From positions 186,001 through 250,000 of the forward strand of contig NC_018328.1 of NCBI RefSeq assembly GCF_000234665.1: a stretch of DNA of 64,000 bases. Direction: 5' to 3'. The notes beneath the pieces were generated by a model, which did no database searches, was not told where the DNA came from, and saw only the letters and a program-made list of their open reading frames with translations. Position 1 is the first letter of the stretch. The number at the start of each line of letters is the position of its first letter. A program made the position numbers and the translations under genes. This DNA comes from Leishmania mexicana MHOM/GT/2001/U1103 (taxonomy: Eukaryota > Euglenozoa > Kinetoplastea > Trypanosomatida > Trypanosomatidae). This document shows positions 20,301 through 30,900 of the stretch, piece by piece.

Positions 20301-20540
20301 AAGCAGCATGGAACAAGGGTCTTGGTGCATACCCGGAAGCGGTGCATTTGGGCATTGTAGGACCTGTCCACGATGCCACGCGATCTCGTGGCTCTTGAGC
20401 TGGCCGCCGCAGTGATGCGGCTGGTCCAGAGGGAAGCCGAGGAGGGAGTCTGGAAGAACTTGCAGGAGGACCAGAGCAGTACACCAAGCGGAAAACGGTC
20501 GCCTTCCGTTGACCACGATCCGGTGATGTTCGGGTACCGC
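17386..20540 (+). other. 3.2-kb block without a convincing gene
   Basis: Unlike other intergenic stretches here, most of this block is not pyrimidine-rich and has few microsatellites; one (CA)n lies at about 17870-17885. Short plausible peptide stretches turn up in different plus frames and end in stops: around 18841-18970 in one frame (RADYAAEALNGPKKILANPS) and around 18962-19160 in another (AELHFPLLECACQHSSVAQA). This pattern fits a decayed coding sequence or dead retroelement, but I see no reverse transcriptase, RNase H or integrase motif. Confidence 0.5.
19616..20398 (+). pseudogene. Doubtful ORF, possibly decayed coding sequence
   Basis: 260 codons from the ATG at 19616. Composition is mixed and not low-complexity, with stretches that look protein-like (AKEALLGLLSTVVYRFRAEV). 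By my count 14 of 32 arginine codons are AGA or AGG, which are rare in the clear genes of this window (mostly CGC). A second frame from 20373 continues with ALELAAAVMRLVQREAEEGV until 20555, overlapping the tRNA, as a frameshifted remnant would. No family recognised. It could equally be chance. Confidence 0.25.
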
Positions 20541-20612
20541 GGCCGCTTAGTCTAGTGGTATGATTCCCGCTTCGGGTGCGGGAGGTCAGGGGTTCAATTC
20601 CCCTAGCGGCCC
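20541..20612 (+). tRNA. tRNA-Pro (anticodon CGG)
   Basis: 72 nt with a full cloverleaf. Acceptor stem GGCCGCT (20541-20547) pairs with AGCGGCC (20605-20611), discriminator C at 20612. Anticodon stem CCCGC/GCGGG encloses the loop TTCGGGT (20571-20577), giving CGG at 20573-20575. T stem AGGGG/CCCCT encloses TTCAATT. Internal promoter elements are visible: box A-like TTAGTCTAGTGG (20547-20558) and box B GGTTCAATTCC (20591-20601). No intron. A TTTT at 20614-20617 right after the gene is a good Pol III terminator. Position 4 of the acceptor stem is C. Confidence 0.97.
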
Positions 20613-20613
20613 A

Positions 20614-20617
20614 TTTT
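20614..20617 (+). terminator. Pol III oligo-T terminator of tRNA-Pro
   Basis: Four T residues starting two bases after the tRNA 3' end. Confidence 0.7.
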
Positions 20618-21258
20618 CTTGTTGCAGGGGAGAAACCGACGCGCATCATCCCGAAACGCCCAGGATGTGGCCGCAGAGGTGGTTGTGTGTATGCCTCCCT
20701 TGGATGCGCGGTGGCCGAGTGTACGCATGGAAAACCCGCGGAAGGCAGAGCAGCCAGGCCCTACCTCCCTCAGAAAGGAACCAAAACGGGGGACTCGGTC
20801 ATCGCAGCGCCACGGTAGGAGAAACGGAAACTATCTAAACAAAACCACACAGACACACACGCGCACGTGTGGGGCGAGAGAGCCGCTGTGGCGCATGAGG
20901 GCGTTGGTGGGTTCGGGTGGGGGGAGGGGCGCCTCACACGGCACGAGCATCCAAGGAGGATCATGATACGGTATGCGTACTTCAAACACCCACTGCCTCG
21001 CCGCGTCCATGTACGTCAACCACTTCTCTCGGAACCCATTCTCCCGTTCTCTCTCAACATGCACGCCTATCGTGGAGTCAGCCTTGTAAAACGTGTAATA
21101 GCGCACTGCGCATCCGACGTACACACGCACGCACAGGTTGAACCTCTTCCCCCCCCCCCCTCTCTCTCCCCGCCCTCTGCTCCTTTTTCCCCTCACAGCC
21201 GAATAACACCCTTCGCCACAACAGCGAAAACGAAACTAATAAAGCGAAGACAAGCATA
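20618..21258 (+). other. Intergenic region after the tRNA
   Basis: No gene. G-rich stretch at about 20907-20927. A C-run and pyrimidine tract at 21145-21194 belongs to the next gene's acceptor. Confidence 0.55.
21145..21198 (+). promoter_or_regulatory. Candidate trans-splice acceptor for the URB1-like gene
   Basis: A C/T tract of about 50 bases including a C12 run, followed by CACAG with AG at 21197-21198. It implies a 60-base 5' UTR before the ATG at 21259. Confidence 0.65.
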
Positions 21259-24200
21259 ATGGCGCTCGTGGAGCCGCTGGTTGGGCATCTCTTGTCCAAG
21301 TACAAAGAAACGGTGTTGGAGGGGCTCTCGAAGATTCGTCACACCCTACAGGTCGGCGATGAGCAGGCGAATGAGCTCGCTGTAGCCGTGTCTCAGCGAG
21401 AGGAGGCGCTGCAAGCGCTGCGAGCAACCCTCCTCCGCCACGAGTACTTCGTGCCGACGCTGCAGACGCTGACGGTTGTGCTGACGCAGTTGGTCGAGCG
21501 GGGCAACCGCGTCGCCCTCGCGCGCGAGGTGCTGCGCGGCGATTGCGCCGCACTATTCCGCAAAACACTCGCCACGCTTTCCGATGCCACCCTCACCCAC
21601 GTAACCGCCGCACTACAGTTTCTGACGGTGGCCGCGAAGGACGCACCGCTGCTCGTGCTTGCGCGACTGCGTAGCCCTGCCGAGGCGCACGCTACACCTG
21701 CAGCCGCCTCCGCTGCCTCGAGCCCGCTCGCAGCGGTTGCCACACACCGGCGCGCCGACGTCCCGTTGCACCTCGCCGCCTTTCGCCTACAGCTGACGTA
21801 CAGCCAACGTCGCATTCGCCTCACGCGGCTCGGCTTCCTGGTGCAGCTTGTCACGTCACCGATGCACAACGCTGTCGTCGACACCATCTGCAGCCACGGT
21901 GTCCTGACGCACCTCCTCGAGGATGCAGCCGAACTCTTGCGCGAGGGCACAAGTGCGGGTGTGGCGTGTGCACTCAGCGCCCTGCGAATTGTTCGCGAGC
22001 TCTTCGTGCAAAGCCGCCACATTACGGCGGAGCAGAAGCGCCGCGTCTTACTGGCGCAGCGCAACGTCTTTCGGTTGCTTGTGCGTGCGCTGGAGTTCGA
22101 CCCTGTGGCCGACAACGCCGCAGCCATTCTGTATGCCATCGTCGACGAGACCATTGAGTCACCAGCCGACTACGCCAGCACGCGAGTCGAGTCCCTCGAG
22201 GATCAGGGGATGCCCAACTACCTCCTCTTCTTCCTGCTGCGCCAGCTGCGGCCCAAGGCGAGCGAGCGCATGTCGCAGCTCGTGCTGCACATCCTCCAGC
22301 GCGCCCCAGACCTCATTCGGCCTTATTTCATCCGGATCTCCGGCCACCTCGCGGAGGAAGGCAGCTCGCACGGCGTAGCGCCGGCGACGGCGCGGGTGGC
22401 GGTTCTCAACCTAATAACGCGCACGTTTCTGTGCCCGATGCCGTACCACCTCGCCGCACAGCAGGTGCGGCTAGAGCCGGTCGTGGCCAAGACGTCCACC
22501 TTCTACACCATGTGCCCTCGTGACGTCGCGGACGAGATCTGCCCCGCCTGGGTCGCTGAGTACGTGCATCGCCTTATCAATGGCTCCACGAATCTGCTCA
22601 CGCTCGCGCTCGCAATGCAACTGACGCAGGCGGCGCTGATGCGAGCGAAGCGCGTGCTGACCCTCGTGCTCGCCGTCCAGAACGCCGCAAAGAGAAGCAA
22701 GAGGACGAGCCCTGCCGGAGACGCAGCTGCTGGCGGTAGCGCCGCAGGGACGGTCGTCTCGCTGCCCAGCCCGCGCGACTTCACCGAGGCGGATCTCGAC
22801 ATTCTGCAGGGCAACGACACCGCCGAAGCGGAGGTGTGGGACATGTACAACGCCCAGGTACGCTACCACCTGCAGGCGGCGCTGCCAAGTCGTGAAGAGT
22901 TTTGGCACCGCATGACACAGCAACTCCACCGTACCCTAGCCGCCTCTGCCGCCGCCCCCACGTCGTCAACTACATCGCCTCCATCCGCTGCCACCGACGC
23001 GGTCCTCGAGAAGACGCATGTCGTAGTGCAGCGCATGCTGCTGCTCATGAAGAACTACGTTGACGTCTTTGACGTGCGGGTGCCGTGGCTGAGCGCTGTG
23101 CCGATTTTTCTTCCTGACCTTACCCGTAGTGTCGTCGGCAGCAGCAGTGTTGCCCGTCGTCCCATGACTGCCAAAGGATTCAACGGACACACTACGGCGG
23201 CCGCTGCGTCTGTGCACCCCATCACGGCTGCCCTGCAGAAGCAGAACGACATACTCAAGCCGTGGCCAGCAGCGAGTGTGGCGCTCCTGTGTGAGCTTCT
23301 CGCCGTCAGCCAGCAGCGCAGGGTGCCCATGATGAAGATGCACCACATCAATATGTCTCAGGCGGTCGGCATTGGCGAGTGGCCGCTGCTGCTCAGCATA
23401 CTCCTCTGGGTGACACACCATCGGCCGCACAGCCCACCGCGGCAGGAGAGCATGGAGGCGGTGCAGGAGGCGCGGGCGATGGGATGGGCAGCCCAGCTGC
23501 TGCTGTGGACCGTGCACAGCGTCACCATTCACTCCACCTGTACGATGGCCGAAACCCATCTGTGGCTCTCCTGCCTGACACCCAACACAGTGCCAGTCTT
23601 CCTGCACGTTCTCAACCATCTCTTGATGCGCAGTCTGTCGAAGGCGGCCGATCGTGTGACGCACGAGTTGCGAGACGCGCAACACGGCGTTTTGGCGGCC
23701 GCCGCCGTGCACTTCATTGATCGCACGAAGGAGAAGCAACAGCAGAAGAGCAACGCCGGTGGCGGCGAGGACGAGGGCGACGGCGAGCAGCATCCTCACC
23801 AGCAGCTGCAGAGAGCGCAGAAAATGCCGAGGGCGGAGGGCGCGAATAGCAACGGCGGCGGCAGCAGCAGCACCAGCAGTGCTAACCTGTGGGGTACCCA
23901 TCTGCAGGCCTCCCTCGTCGAATTCGAGAGCGTCGTGGCTCGCGTCGTGCATCTGTGGGGAAGGCGCGCGCGCCTCTTGGCGCAGACCGCAGTGGCCACA
24001 ACGCTGGAGCTGGATGTGCCGCAGGTGACGCAGCAACAGTGCATCGAAGTGCTGATACTTGCTGACCGGCAGCGGGGTTTCGCAAAGGCGCCGCTCCGCT
24101 ACAGGTCTACGTCGCAGTCAGCGCACCTTCGCACATTTGCGGTTACCCTGCACAGCCCTGTTCTGCCGCTTCCGGAAGAAGAGGCAGCGATTGCCTTGCT

Positions 24201-26583
24201 GAGTCGGCTGAGTATAGCTGTCTCCTCGGCATCGCCGTTGGATGGAGAAGAGCAAGGCAAAGCCGCGAAACGCGCACCAATGAGCTCCAGCCTTGTCGAG
24301 GATGTCTGCATGGCACTCGGCATCGAGGACTCTCTCGCTGCCAAGGGCAAGACTGCAAAGGCCCCGACGCCGCCGTGGTTTTCCATGAGCTCGGTCTGCT
24401 GGCAGGTGGCAGGAGTGCTCTTGTCTCTCACCCACAGCACTGCCTCTGCACCGTCGTCCCGTAACAGTTGCACGACAGAGGCTGCGCACGAACTCGCCTT
24501 GAGACTTGCACGAGCGCTCCTGTCCGACGAGGCGGCTCTGACGGTTCACTTGAGAGCCAACGCGGATCGCGAAGGGGCGCTCACTGGCCTCCTAGTCTTG
24601 ATGCTTGCCTGTACTCGTATGCTGTTGCAGCTTATCTCTCTATCCAGCGCGGAGCAGCAGCATTCCTGCCTCTCCGTTGACCAGTGTGCGGCGCTGGGCC
24701 GCGTGTGCCTTGACGTGTACAGCGGCACTCTCGGCGTGCAAGACCGGCTTCTCTACGCCGTTTGCCTCACCCTCCACTACCTGAGCGCTGCCCGCCACGT
24801 CGCCCACCCTGCTGCTGCTACCGCTTCCACCATGGAGGAGCGCGGCGACGAGGCTGCAGCGGCGCAACAAAGGAAAAGGCAGCGCGCAGCAGCTGCCAAG
24901 TATCTCTCGCCTAACTGCCACGAAGGTGCCGCGGTGCCGGACGCGCTCGTGCAGCGCCGCTTCCTGCTCTGCGGCCACACAGCGAGCGCCGCACGCACGC
25001 CGGAGGTGGAGATGCTCTCTTGGCACCTCGACACGCTGACAGAAGAGGACATGACTTCCATGGCCCTGCACGCCTCCTCGCGCCTGCACAACGCCATTCA
25101 CTTGGAAGACGGCAGGAGTGCCGATGGCGCGACCGACCTGCTCGGTGCCGTGTTTCCTGAGCTGCGCTCCGCCGGCGACGCACACGTAGTCGACCTCGAG
25201 CGGCTGTCGCTGGGCAATGTGTTGGACATGCGATACATGGTGCCTCTCCTGCACCGGGTAGCCGCCCTGCCAGCGGCTTTTTCGGCTCACCTGCCAACGG
25301 GACGAGTGATACCGTTGCTGCTCAAGGCGCTCACGTCGATCGACTCGCAGCTGCGCTCCGCCGCTGCCGCAGCGCTGAGCACGCTGTATATACCGAAGGG
25401 AGCCCTGCGAGTCGTGGTGAGCGTCGCCCGTATAAAACTGGCCCAGACGCAGATATCCCCCTTCACCGGCAGCGCAGGGAGACAGGCGCAGCAACCTATG
25501 CAGCCACGCGGCGCCTCGTCAGCTGTTGCGGTGCCGCGTCTTCCCACGCCGCTGGCTATCATGCTAATCATGTCGATTAAACCGCTGGGTCGCTACGACG
25601 ACGTCCTGCACCACCACCTCGTGCACTTCTTGATGCACCTCGAATCGGTCCTCGACACCCCGATGCCCTTCGCCCACTGGGCCACCACCCCTCCGCTGGC
25701 CGCTATCAGCGTCCCGCTCATGCTGGAGCGCCAAGAGGCCTTGCAGCTGCATACCAACAAGCTCGGTGGTAGCGGCAAGAGCAGCGGAGGCGTCACGCAG
25801 GCATCTGCAGCCGATGTGGCACAGGAGCTGCGCAAGGAAATTCCGCCGCAGCTTGCCTTTCTCCTGCAGCTGCTCCGGCACGCCTGTGAGGTGCCGCAGG
25901 ACGGTGCCGCGTTGATCGAGTCGAATGGGTTGGATGGGCTGCTGCTGCTATGCGATATGCTGACAGCCTCCGATGGGCAGCGGGCGTCGTATGTGCAGTG
26001 CCTCCTCGTCCTCTGCACGCAGTCCGCTGCCCTGACGCACTTGTTTGCGCGTACCGGGCATGTGCTGGCTTGGACAGTGTCCTTCCTGTGGCAGCTGTGC
26101 CGCGAATACGGCAAGGCGACCCCGTATCCGTACAGTGGCCAGGCCTTCACGACCGCACTGGAGCTGCTGCGCGTGATGTGTGCCGCCACCGTGCAGTCGA
26201 AGATGTCGCTCGCAGAAGCACCCGCCCTCAGTGACGCGGCAGCAGACCAGCTGAAGGAGAGCATGCGACAGCTGCGCGCGTGGGTGGTCGATGCGCACGT
26301 GACGGCTCGCGACGTCCTTGACGTCTTTGATGACATGATTGGCCGCTGCAGCCACGTCACCCAGGGCCAGCGCAGCGGCGCCGCCGAGGCAGACGATACA
26401 CACAGCACTGAAGGGGTTGTCAAGGCTAAAGAAGCACGCGCGGTATCATCGGCGTCGGCCTCACTGCCGTCATCGTCGCTGTCCTTGGCAAAGAGCTATC
26501 GTGAAACTGCATCGCGGTGCGAAGAGCACAAGCCTCAGAAGCGGATGCGCACCGAGGGTACCGCCGAAGGCCGGGGCGTATGA
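21259..26583 (+). CDS. Large helical-repeat protein, probable URB1/NPA1-like ribosome biogenesis factor
   Basis: 1774 residues from the ATG at 21259, almost entirely alpha-helical with a HEAT/ARM-like rhythm. The N-terminal 420 residues resemble the Npa1/Urb1 N-terminal domain in order: a helix leading into FVPTLQTLTVVLTQL, the segment RRIRLTRLGFLVQLVTSP, then RNVFRLLVRALEFDP followed by AAILYAIVDETI, and later NGSTNLLTLALAMQLTQAAL. Urb1/Npa1 is a nucleolar scaffold for early 60S pre-ribosomes, and its usual size (about 1750-2300 residues) fits. Low-complexity acidic/Gln-rich linkers interrupt the helices near residues 825-875. The C-terminal 80 residues are Ser/Ala-rich with a closing basic stretch (HKPQKRMR) that could help nuclear import. 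No catalytic motifs. It could be another HEAT-repeat protein, and the assignment needs a profile search. Confidence 0.85.
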   Translation: MALVEPLVGHLLSKYKETVLEGLSKIRHTLQVGDEQANELAVAVSQREEALQALRATLLRHEYFVPTLQTLTVVLTQLVERGNRVALAREVLRGDCAALFRKTLATLSDATLTHVTAALQFLTVAAKDAPLLVLARLRSPAEAHATPAAASAASSPLAAVATHRRADVPLHLAAFRLQLTYSQRRIRLTRLGFLVQLVTSPMHNAVVDTICSHGVLTHLLEDAAELLREGTSAGVACALSALRIVRELFVQSRHITAEQKRRVLLAQRNVFRLLVRALEFDPVADNAAAILYAIVDETIESPADYASTRVESLEDQGMPNYLLFFLLRQLRPKASERMSQLVLHILQRAPDLIRPYFIRISGHLAEEGSSHGVAPATARVAVLNLITRTFLCPMPYHLAAQQVRLEPVVAKTSTFYTMCPRDVADEICPAWVAEYVHRLINGSTNLLTLALAMQLTQAALMRAKRVLTLVLAVQNAAKRSKRTSPAGDAAAGGSAAGTVVSLPSPRDFTEADLDILQGNDTAEAEVWDMYNAQVRYHLQAALPSREEFWHRMTQQLHRTLAASAAAPTSSTTSPPSAATDAVLEKTHVVVQRMLLLMKNYVDVFDVRVPWLSAVPIFLPDLTRSVVGSSSVARRPMTAKGFNGHTTAAAASVHPITAALQKQNDILKPWPAASVALLCELLAVSQQRRVPMMKMHHINMSQAVGIGEWPLLLSILLWVTHHRPHSPPRQESMEAVQEARAMGWAAQLLLWTVHSVTIHSTCTMAETHLWLSCLTPNTVPVFLHVLNHLLMRSLSKAADRVTHELRDAQHGVLAAAAVHFIDRTKEKQQQKSNAGGGEDEGDGEQHPHQQLQRAQKMPRAEGANSNGGGSSSTSSANLWGTHLQASLVEFESVVARVVHLWGRRARLLAQTAVATTLELDVPQVTQQQCIEVLILADRQRGFAKAPLRYRSTSQSAHLRTFAVTLHSPVLPLPEEEAAIALLSRLSIAVSSASPLDGEEQGKAAKRAPMSSSLVEDVCMALGIEDSLAAKGKTAKAPTPPWFSMSSVCWQVAGVLLSLTHSTASAPSSRNSCTTEAAHELALRLARALLSDEAALTVHLRANADREGALTGLLVLMLACTRMLLQLISLSSAEQQHSCLSVDQCAALGRVCLDVYSGTLGVQDRLLYAVCLTLHYLSAARHVAHPAAATASTMEERGDEAAAAQQRKRQRAAAAKYLSPNCHEGAAVPDALVQRRFLLCGHTASAARTPEVEMLSWHLDTLTEEDMTSMALHASSRLHNAIHLEDGRSADGATDLLGAVFPELRSAGDAHVVDLERLSLGNVLDMRYMVPLLHRVAALPAAFSAHLPTGRVIPLLLKALTSIDSQLRSAAAAALSTLYIPKGALRVVVSVARIKLAQTQISPFTGSAGRQAQQPMQPRGASSAVAVPRLPTPLAIMLIMSIKPLGRYDDVLHHHLVHFLMHLESVLDTPMPFAHWATTPPLAAISVPLMLERQEALQLHTNKLGGSGKSSGGVTQASAADVAQELRKEIPPQLAFLLQLLRHACEVPQDGAALIESNGLDGLLLLCDMLTASDGQRASYVQCLLVLCTQSAALTHLFARTGHVLAWTVSFLWQLCREYGKATPYPYSGQAFTTALELLRVMCAATVQSKMSLAEAPALSDAAADQLKESMRQLRAWVVDAHVTARDVLDVFDDMIGRCSHVTQGQRSGAAEADDTHSTEGVVKAKEARAVSSASASLPSSSLSLAKSYRETASRCEEHKPQKRMRTEGTAEGRGV

Positions 26584-27984
26584 GGTGTCGCTGCCGCACT
26601 GTGTCGCTCATAGCTCACACAGGCACAGGCGCAGGAGTGGTGGCGGCTACGCATGTCATTGTCACTCGAAACCACGGGCCCCGCCCCTTTACCGATTCCA
26701 TTCCTCCGTGCCCCATGCCTGCCCCTTCTGTCTTCGGCGACTGCGTTGTGGGTGCACGCCTCTGTAAGGCATCTGCCTGTGTGTTGTCGGCAATGTTGCG
26801 CAGATGAGGTGGAACGTGCCAAGCGCACACACACACACGCGTATATATATATATATGCATAATGGTTGAACGTTTAACGCGGACGATGACGAGGAAGCGT
26901 GTGTACCGCGAGTGCGCTCGTGTGCGTGCGTCACCTCCTCCTGTCGTTGTCGTCGTCTGCGGTCCGTTGGATACACACAGGGCAGCGCAAGAAGGGAATA
27001 CGCGTAGGCGGTAGAAGCCAGAGAGGTAGAGAGCGAACGCTCCGCGCATATAAACGTGTGACAGGGGAAGGGGGGAGAGGCGGAAGGGCACGACGGTGTC
27101 GATCGAGGCATGTCAGATGCGCCAGCATCCCTATCCCCCCCCTCCTCTCTCGCTAGCACGCAATGGAGGAGCACGTCACATGCTTTGGCGTGTGAGCGAG
27201 TCGTCGCTGCGATGCCTGTGCGGGTAGATGTCTGTCCGTCGCCTCGCCTCTCGTCTGGTCCCATCCCCCCTTTGTTTCGTTTTACGTGCTTTCACCATCG
27301 TCGATCACCACGTCCGTGCACGGCTCCCCGACGTCCAGAGCGGCGTCGTCGGACTCGAATCGAAGATAAAAAAAACGCGCGAACAGTGTCACAGCAGAGG
27401 TCACCCCCCCCCCACACACACACACAGGAGCAGCCGTCGAGCACGCCCCGTCTTCCCCCCGACCTCCTCCCGCGCCTCCTGCATCTCGTCGTTGGCAACG
27501 CACGGCGCATGCGCGCGCGGCACACGAAAAGACACACACAAAAAAAAAAGAAATCACCCATCTCGATTCGTCAGCGCACGCCGTCAACTACACAGGCAAG
27601 CCGACACGCGTACATCGTAGGCAGTGACGCCGGACGTCACGTCTCTCCCTCTCCTTTTCTGCGGTTGCCTTGTCCATCCAATGCTGTGTTTCCACCTCAC
27701 GCATCCCTTGCCCCCCCCTCCTCCCCCTCCCCCACGCACACGCACACGCACACGCGCACTTTACTTCCGTGCTGCAGGCGCTGCGCCGTCCCTTTCCTTT
27801 TCTAGCGCCATACACGCAACCACACCTACACACGTTGCACTCCATAGATCATTCACGCTTGCACACCTACGCCCCTGGCGCCTCCTGCGCCTCCTCTCGC
27901 CCTTTGCTGTTCTGATCTCTTCGCATGAGAGTGCCTCCATTGCGGGCGGACGCTGCTACCTCAGCCAGTCCTCGCACGTAGCGG
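26584..27984 (+). other. Intergenic region
   Basis: No gene. (CA)n/(TA)n at 26826-26856; a C/A-rich run at about 27404-27427; an A-run at about 27538-27549; pyrimidine-rich from about 27640. Confidence 0.55.
27871..27929 (+). promoter_or_regulatory. Candidate trans-splice acceptor for the SNF2 gene
   Basis: C/T-rich tract 27871-27920 followed by the first AG at 27928-27929, 55 bases before the ATG at 27985. Confidence 0.5.
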
Positions 27985-30900
27985 ATGAACTGCCAGTGCA
28001 ACCACCCCGCGCGCTACCTCATCAGCCGTGATGGAAAGCCGTGCTACATCTGCGCACTCGGGCGCTGCCGCTTCTACGCGCTGGCACCGGTGCAGTGTGA
28101 GGGGTACACCCGCATCACACTGGGTTCCCCAGGATGCCCTCTAGCCGACACTGGTGTTGTGCTCCGCTTTGAGGCGCTGGTACACCCGACAAGCAAGGAC
28201 GTCGCGTGCTTCATGATTCGAGTGCAGGGAGAAGCCTCGAGGTGGAGCACGCTTCGCCTTGCCGTGCTGCAGGATTCTCAGTTCGAGGGCATGTGGTACA
28301 CAGCCGGGCGGGCTTTCCTGTACCCCATGGCACAGTACACTCGCCTCGTCGCCGCTCTCAAGGCCCATTCACTGCCGCACGTGGCGCTCGAGGAGATTCC
28401 CAGCTTTTACTTTCGCTGCGTGGAGCGGATGCGGCAACTTCCACGGCAGTACGCGGATGACGTGGCCGCTGGCCGCGCCTGCCTACCGGACGCAGAGGAC
28501 TGTGTGTACCGGGGCCTGAAACCGTTTCAACGGGATGGTGTGCGCTTCGTTCTGGAGCGCCACGGCCGCGCCATGATTGCCGATGACATGGGACTCGGCA
28601 AGACGGTGCAAGCCATCGCTGTTGCTCACCACTACCGGGACGAGTGGCCGGTGCTGGTCGTGTGCCCCATGTCGCTCATGGAGAACTGGGCGAAGGAATT
28701 CAACAAGTTCTGCGGTATCCCATTCGCACGCATCGCCATCCTGCAAGGTGCCAAGGCTACAGCGACGAGCCTGCAGGCCGTCGCGATCGTCTCCTACAGC
28801 TCCCTGAAGTGTGTTGAGAACGCCCACTTCAACGTTGTCATCCTCGACGAGTCGCACTACATCAAAGCTGGGGCGGCAAAGCGCGCGCAGCAGTCACTCA
28901 AGCTCTGCCGCGCAAGCCGCCGTGTCATCCTCCTGTCAGGCACGCCAGCCATGTCACGCCCCATCGAGCTGTACGCGCAGCTGCAGGCCATTCAGCCAAG
29001 CCTAGTCCCGAGCAAGACCCAGTTTGGTGCGCGGTATTGCAACTCCTTTGTCGGTCGCTTCGGCATCGACCTGACCGGCCACGCCCATCCCGATGAGCTG
29101 CACAGCCTGCTGCGCCACTTCCTGATTCGCCGCACGAAGCGCGAGCTCGGGAGTGAGCTGCCCTCCAAGTCTCGCCAACTGCTCTACATGTACATCACGG
29201 AGAAGGAAAAAAAGGCGCTGGAAAAGCAGATCATCGCCTTGCGCCGCAGCCTTAGCTCGACATCTTTTTTCGTGGGCAATGGCGGGGCCGACTGGGCTGC
29301 GCGGGCACCGAACGTGTTCGAGATGAAGATGGCCACCGCACGTGCCAAGATACCCGCGGTGCAGGATTACGTCAGCGGCATTGTGGAGCAGCACCTTGAT
29401 TCAGGTGAAAAGCTCATCCTGTTCGCACATCACCAGTGCATGATGGAGGCGCTCCGGAGCGCGGTGGAGGTGGTGCGGCCGCGCCAGCCCATCGACTACA
29501 TCTACATCTCCGGTGACACGCCACCGGCACAACGCGAGCCAGCCGCAGAGCACTTTCGAACAGAGGCAACATGCACGGTGGCTATCCTTTCCATGCAGTC
29601 CAGCGGCATTGGTCACAACTTCACGTGTGCGTCAACGGTAGTCTTCACGGAGCTGGACTGGAACCCCAGCACCCACTTGCAGTGCGAGGACCGCGTGCAT
29701 CGTATCGGCCAGGCGCACCCGTGCCACATCAAGTACCTGCTGGCCGAGGGCACCTCCGACAGTGTCATCTGGCCGCTGCTGCAGACGAAGCTGAGCGTGA
29801 CTGCGGCCATGTTCGAGACGTCGAACGTGACTCGGGCGGAGGTGCACCTACACGACGGCGCCGACAAGCAGAATGTGGCCAGGCGCGACGTGGTTGCCGC
29901 GACAACCTCGTCGACCCCGTCGACATCGCAGCAGAGCACGCTGGACCAGTTTATGCAGCCGCATCCATCGCAAGCGGTGTTGAGGAGGGGCGAAGAAGTC
30001 GACGCGGTCGTTGTATCAATGCAGGAGTCGCCGCGAGTCAGCGCTCACTCACAGTCGTCGACAGGGCACACAGCACCTACATCGCTGGAGAGAGACGCGC
30101 CGCCACTCTTGCTGACACCGACAAGCCCCTCCCAGCAGCAGCGGCTGTCGCTGAGCCTCATGGGCACCCCCATCTCCGCCTTCTGCGGGAGCACGAGCGG
30201 CAGCGGCGTTGCCACCGCACCGACAACCCCGCCGCCCCTGATTCCGTTCTCTGAGATGGCCGACGACTTAGTGGTGACCTCTGCGCCGCAAGTGAGCAAC
30301 GCCTCGGCATCGCATCGGCCGCGCCTCTCTGCCAACAGTGGCATCGGCACGACTCACCCAGCCACGCCGCCCTCGTCACTGTCTACAACGGTGCCTGGCC
30401 CCACACCGAAGAGTGTCAATACCATATCTGTGCTCGACCTCATGCGCCACACGTCGTCCACAAAGTCTGGGGCCGGGTCGTCTGCAGCGGAACCGTCCCA
30501 TTCAGCGCGCGCTGCTGCTGTTTCCTTGGTCGTGGACCTCACCGGGACAGCCTCAACTCAGCCGGTGGTCATGCAGCCATCGCCACCGATGGCGTCGCCT
30601 CCCGCGCCAACGCGATCCCTCCCGTCGTCACCGGGCGTCACGCTCCCCATGATGGACATCACCGCCTCAGCCGGTGCCGTGGCCCCACCACGTCGCACTG
30701 TCTTTACTTTATCCAAAACGGGCACGCAGGCCTTCATGAACACAGCGGCTGCGTCGACAATGACGAGCAGCTGCCCAGGCAGCCGCGCTCTTTGCCCTGC
30801 GGCACCGCCGGCATTGCCAGAGGCGCCGAAGACCGCCGCTGTGCACGTGCCGCTGAGACCCAATCTGCACTTGAAGCGGCCACGCACTGATACCGAGCAC

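Noticed and set aside
20128..20649. Minus-strand ORF with the phrase GIEPLTSRTRSGNHTTR
   Set aside because: This is a translation of the tRNA-Pro gene itself.
22966..24036. 356-codon minus-strand ORF inside the URB1-like gene
   Set aside because: His/Arg/Ala-rich antisense shadow of a strong + strand gene.
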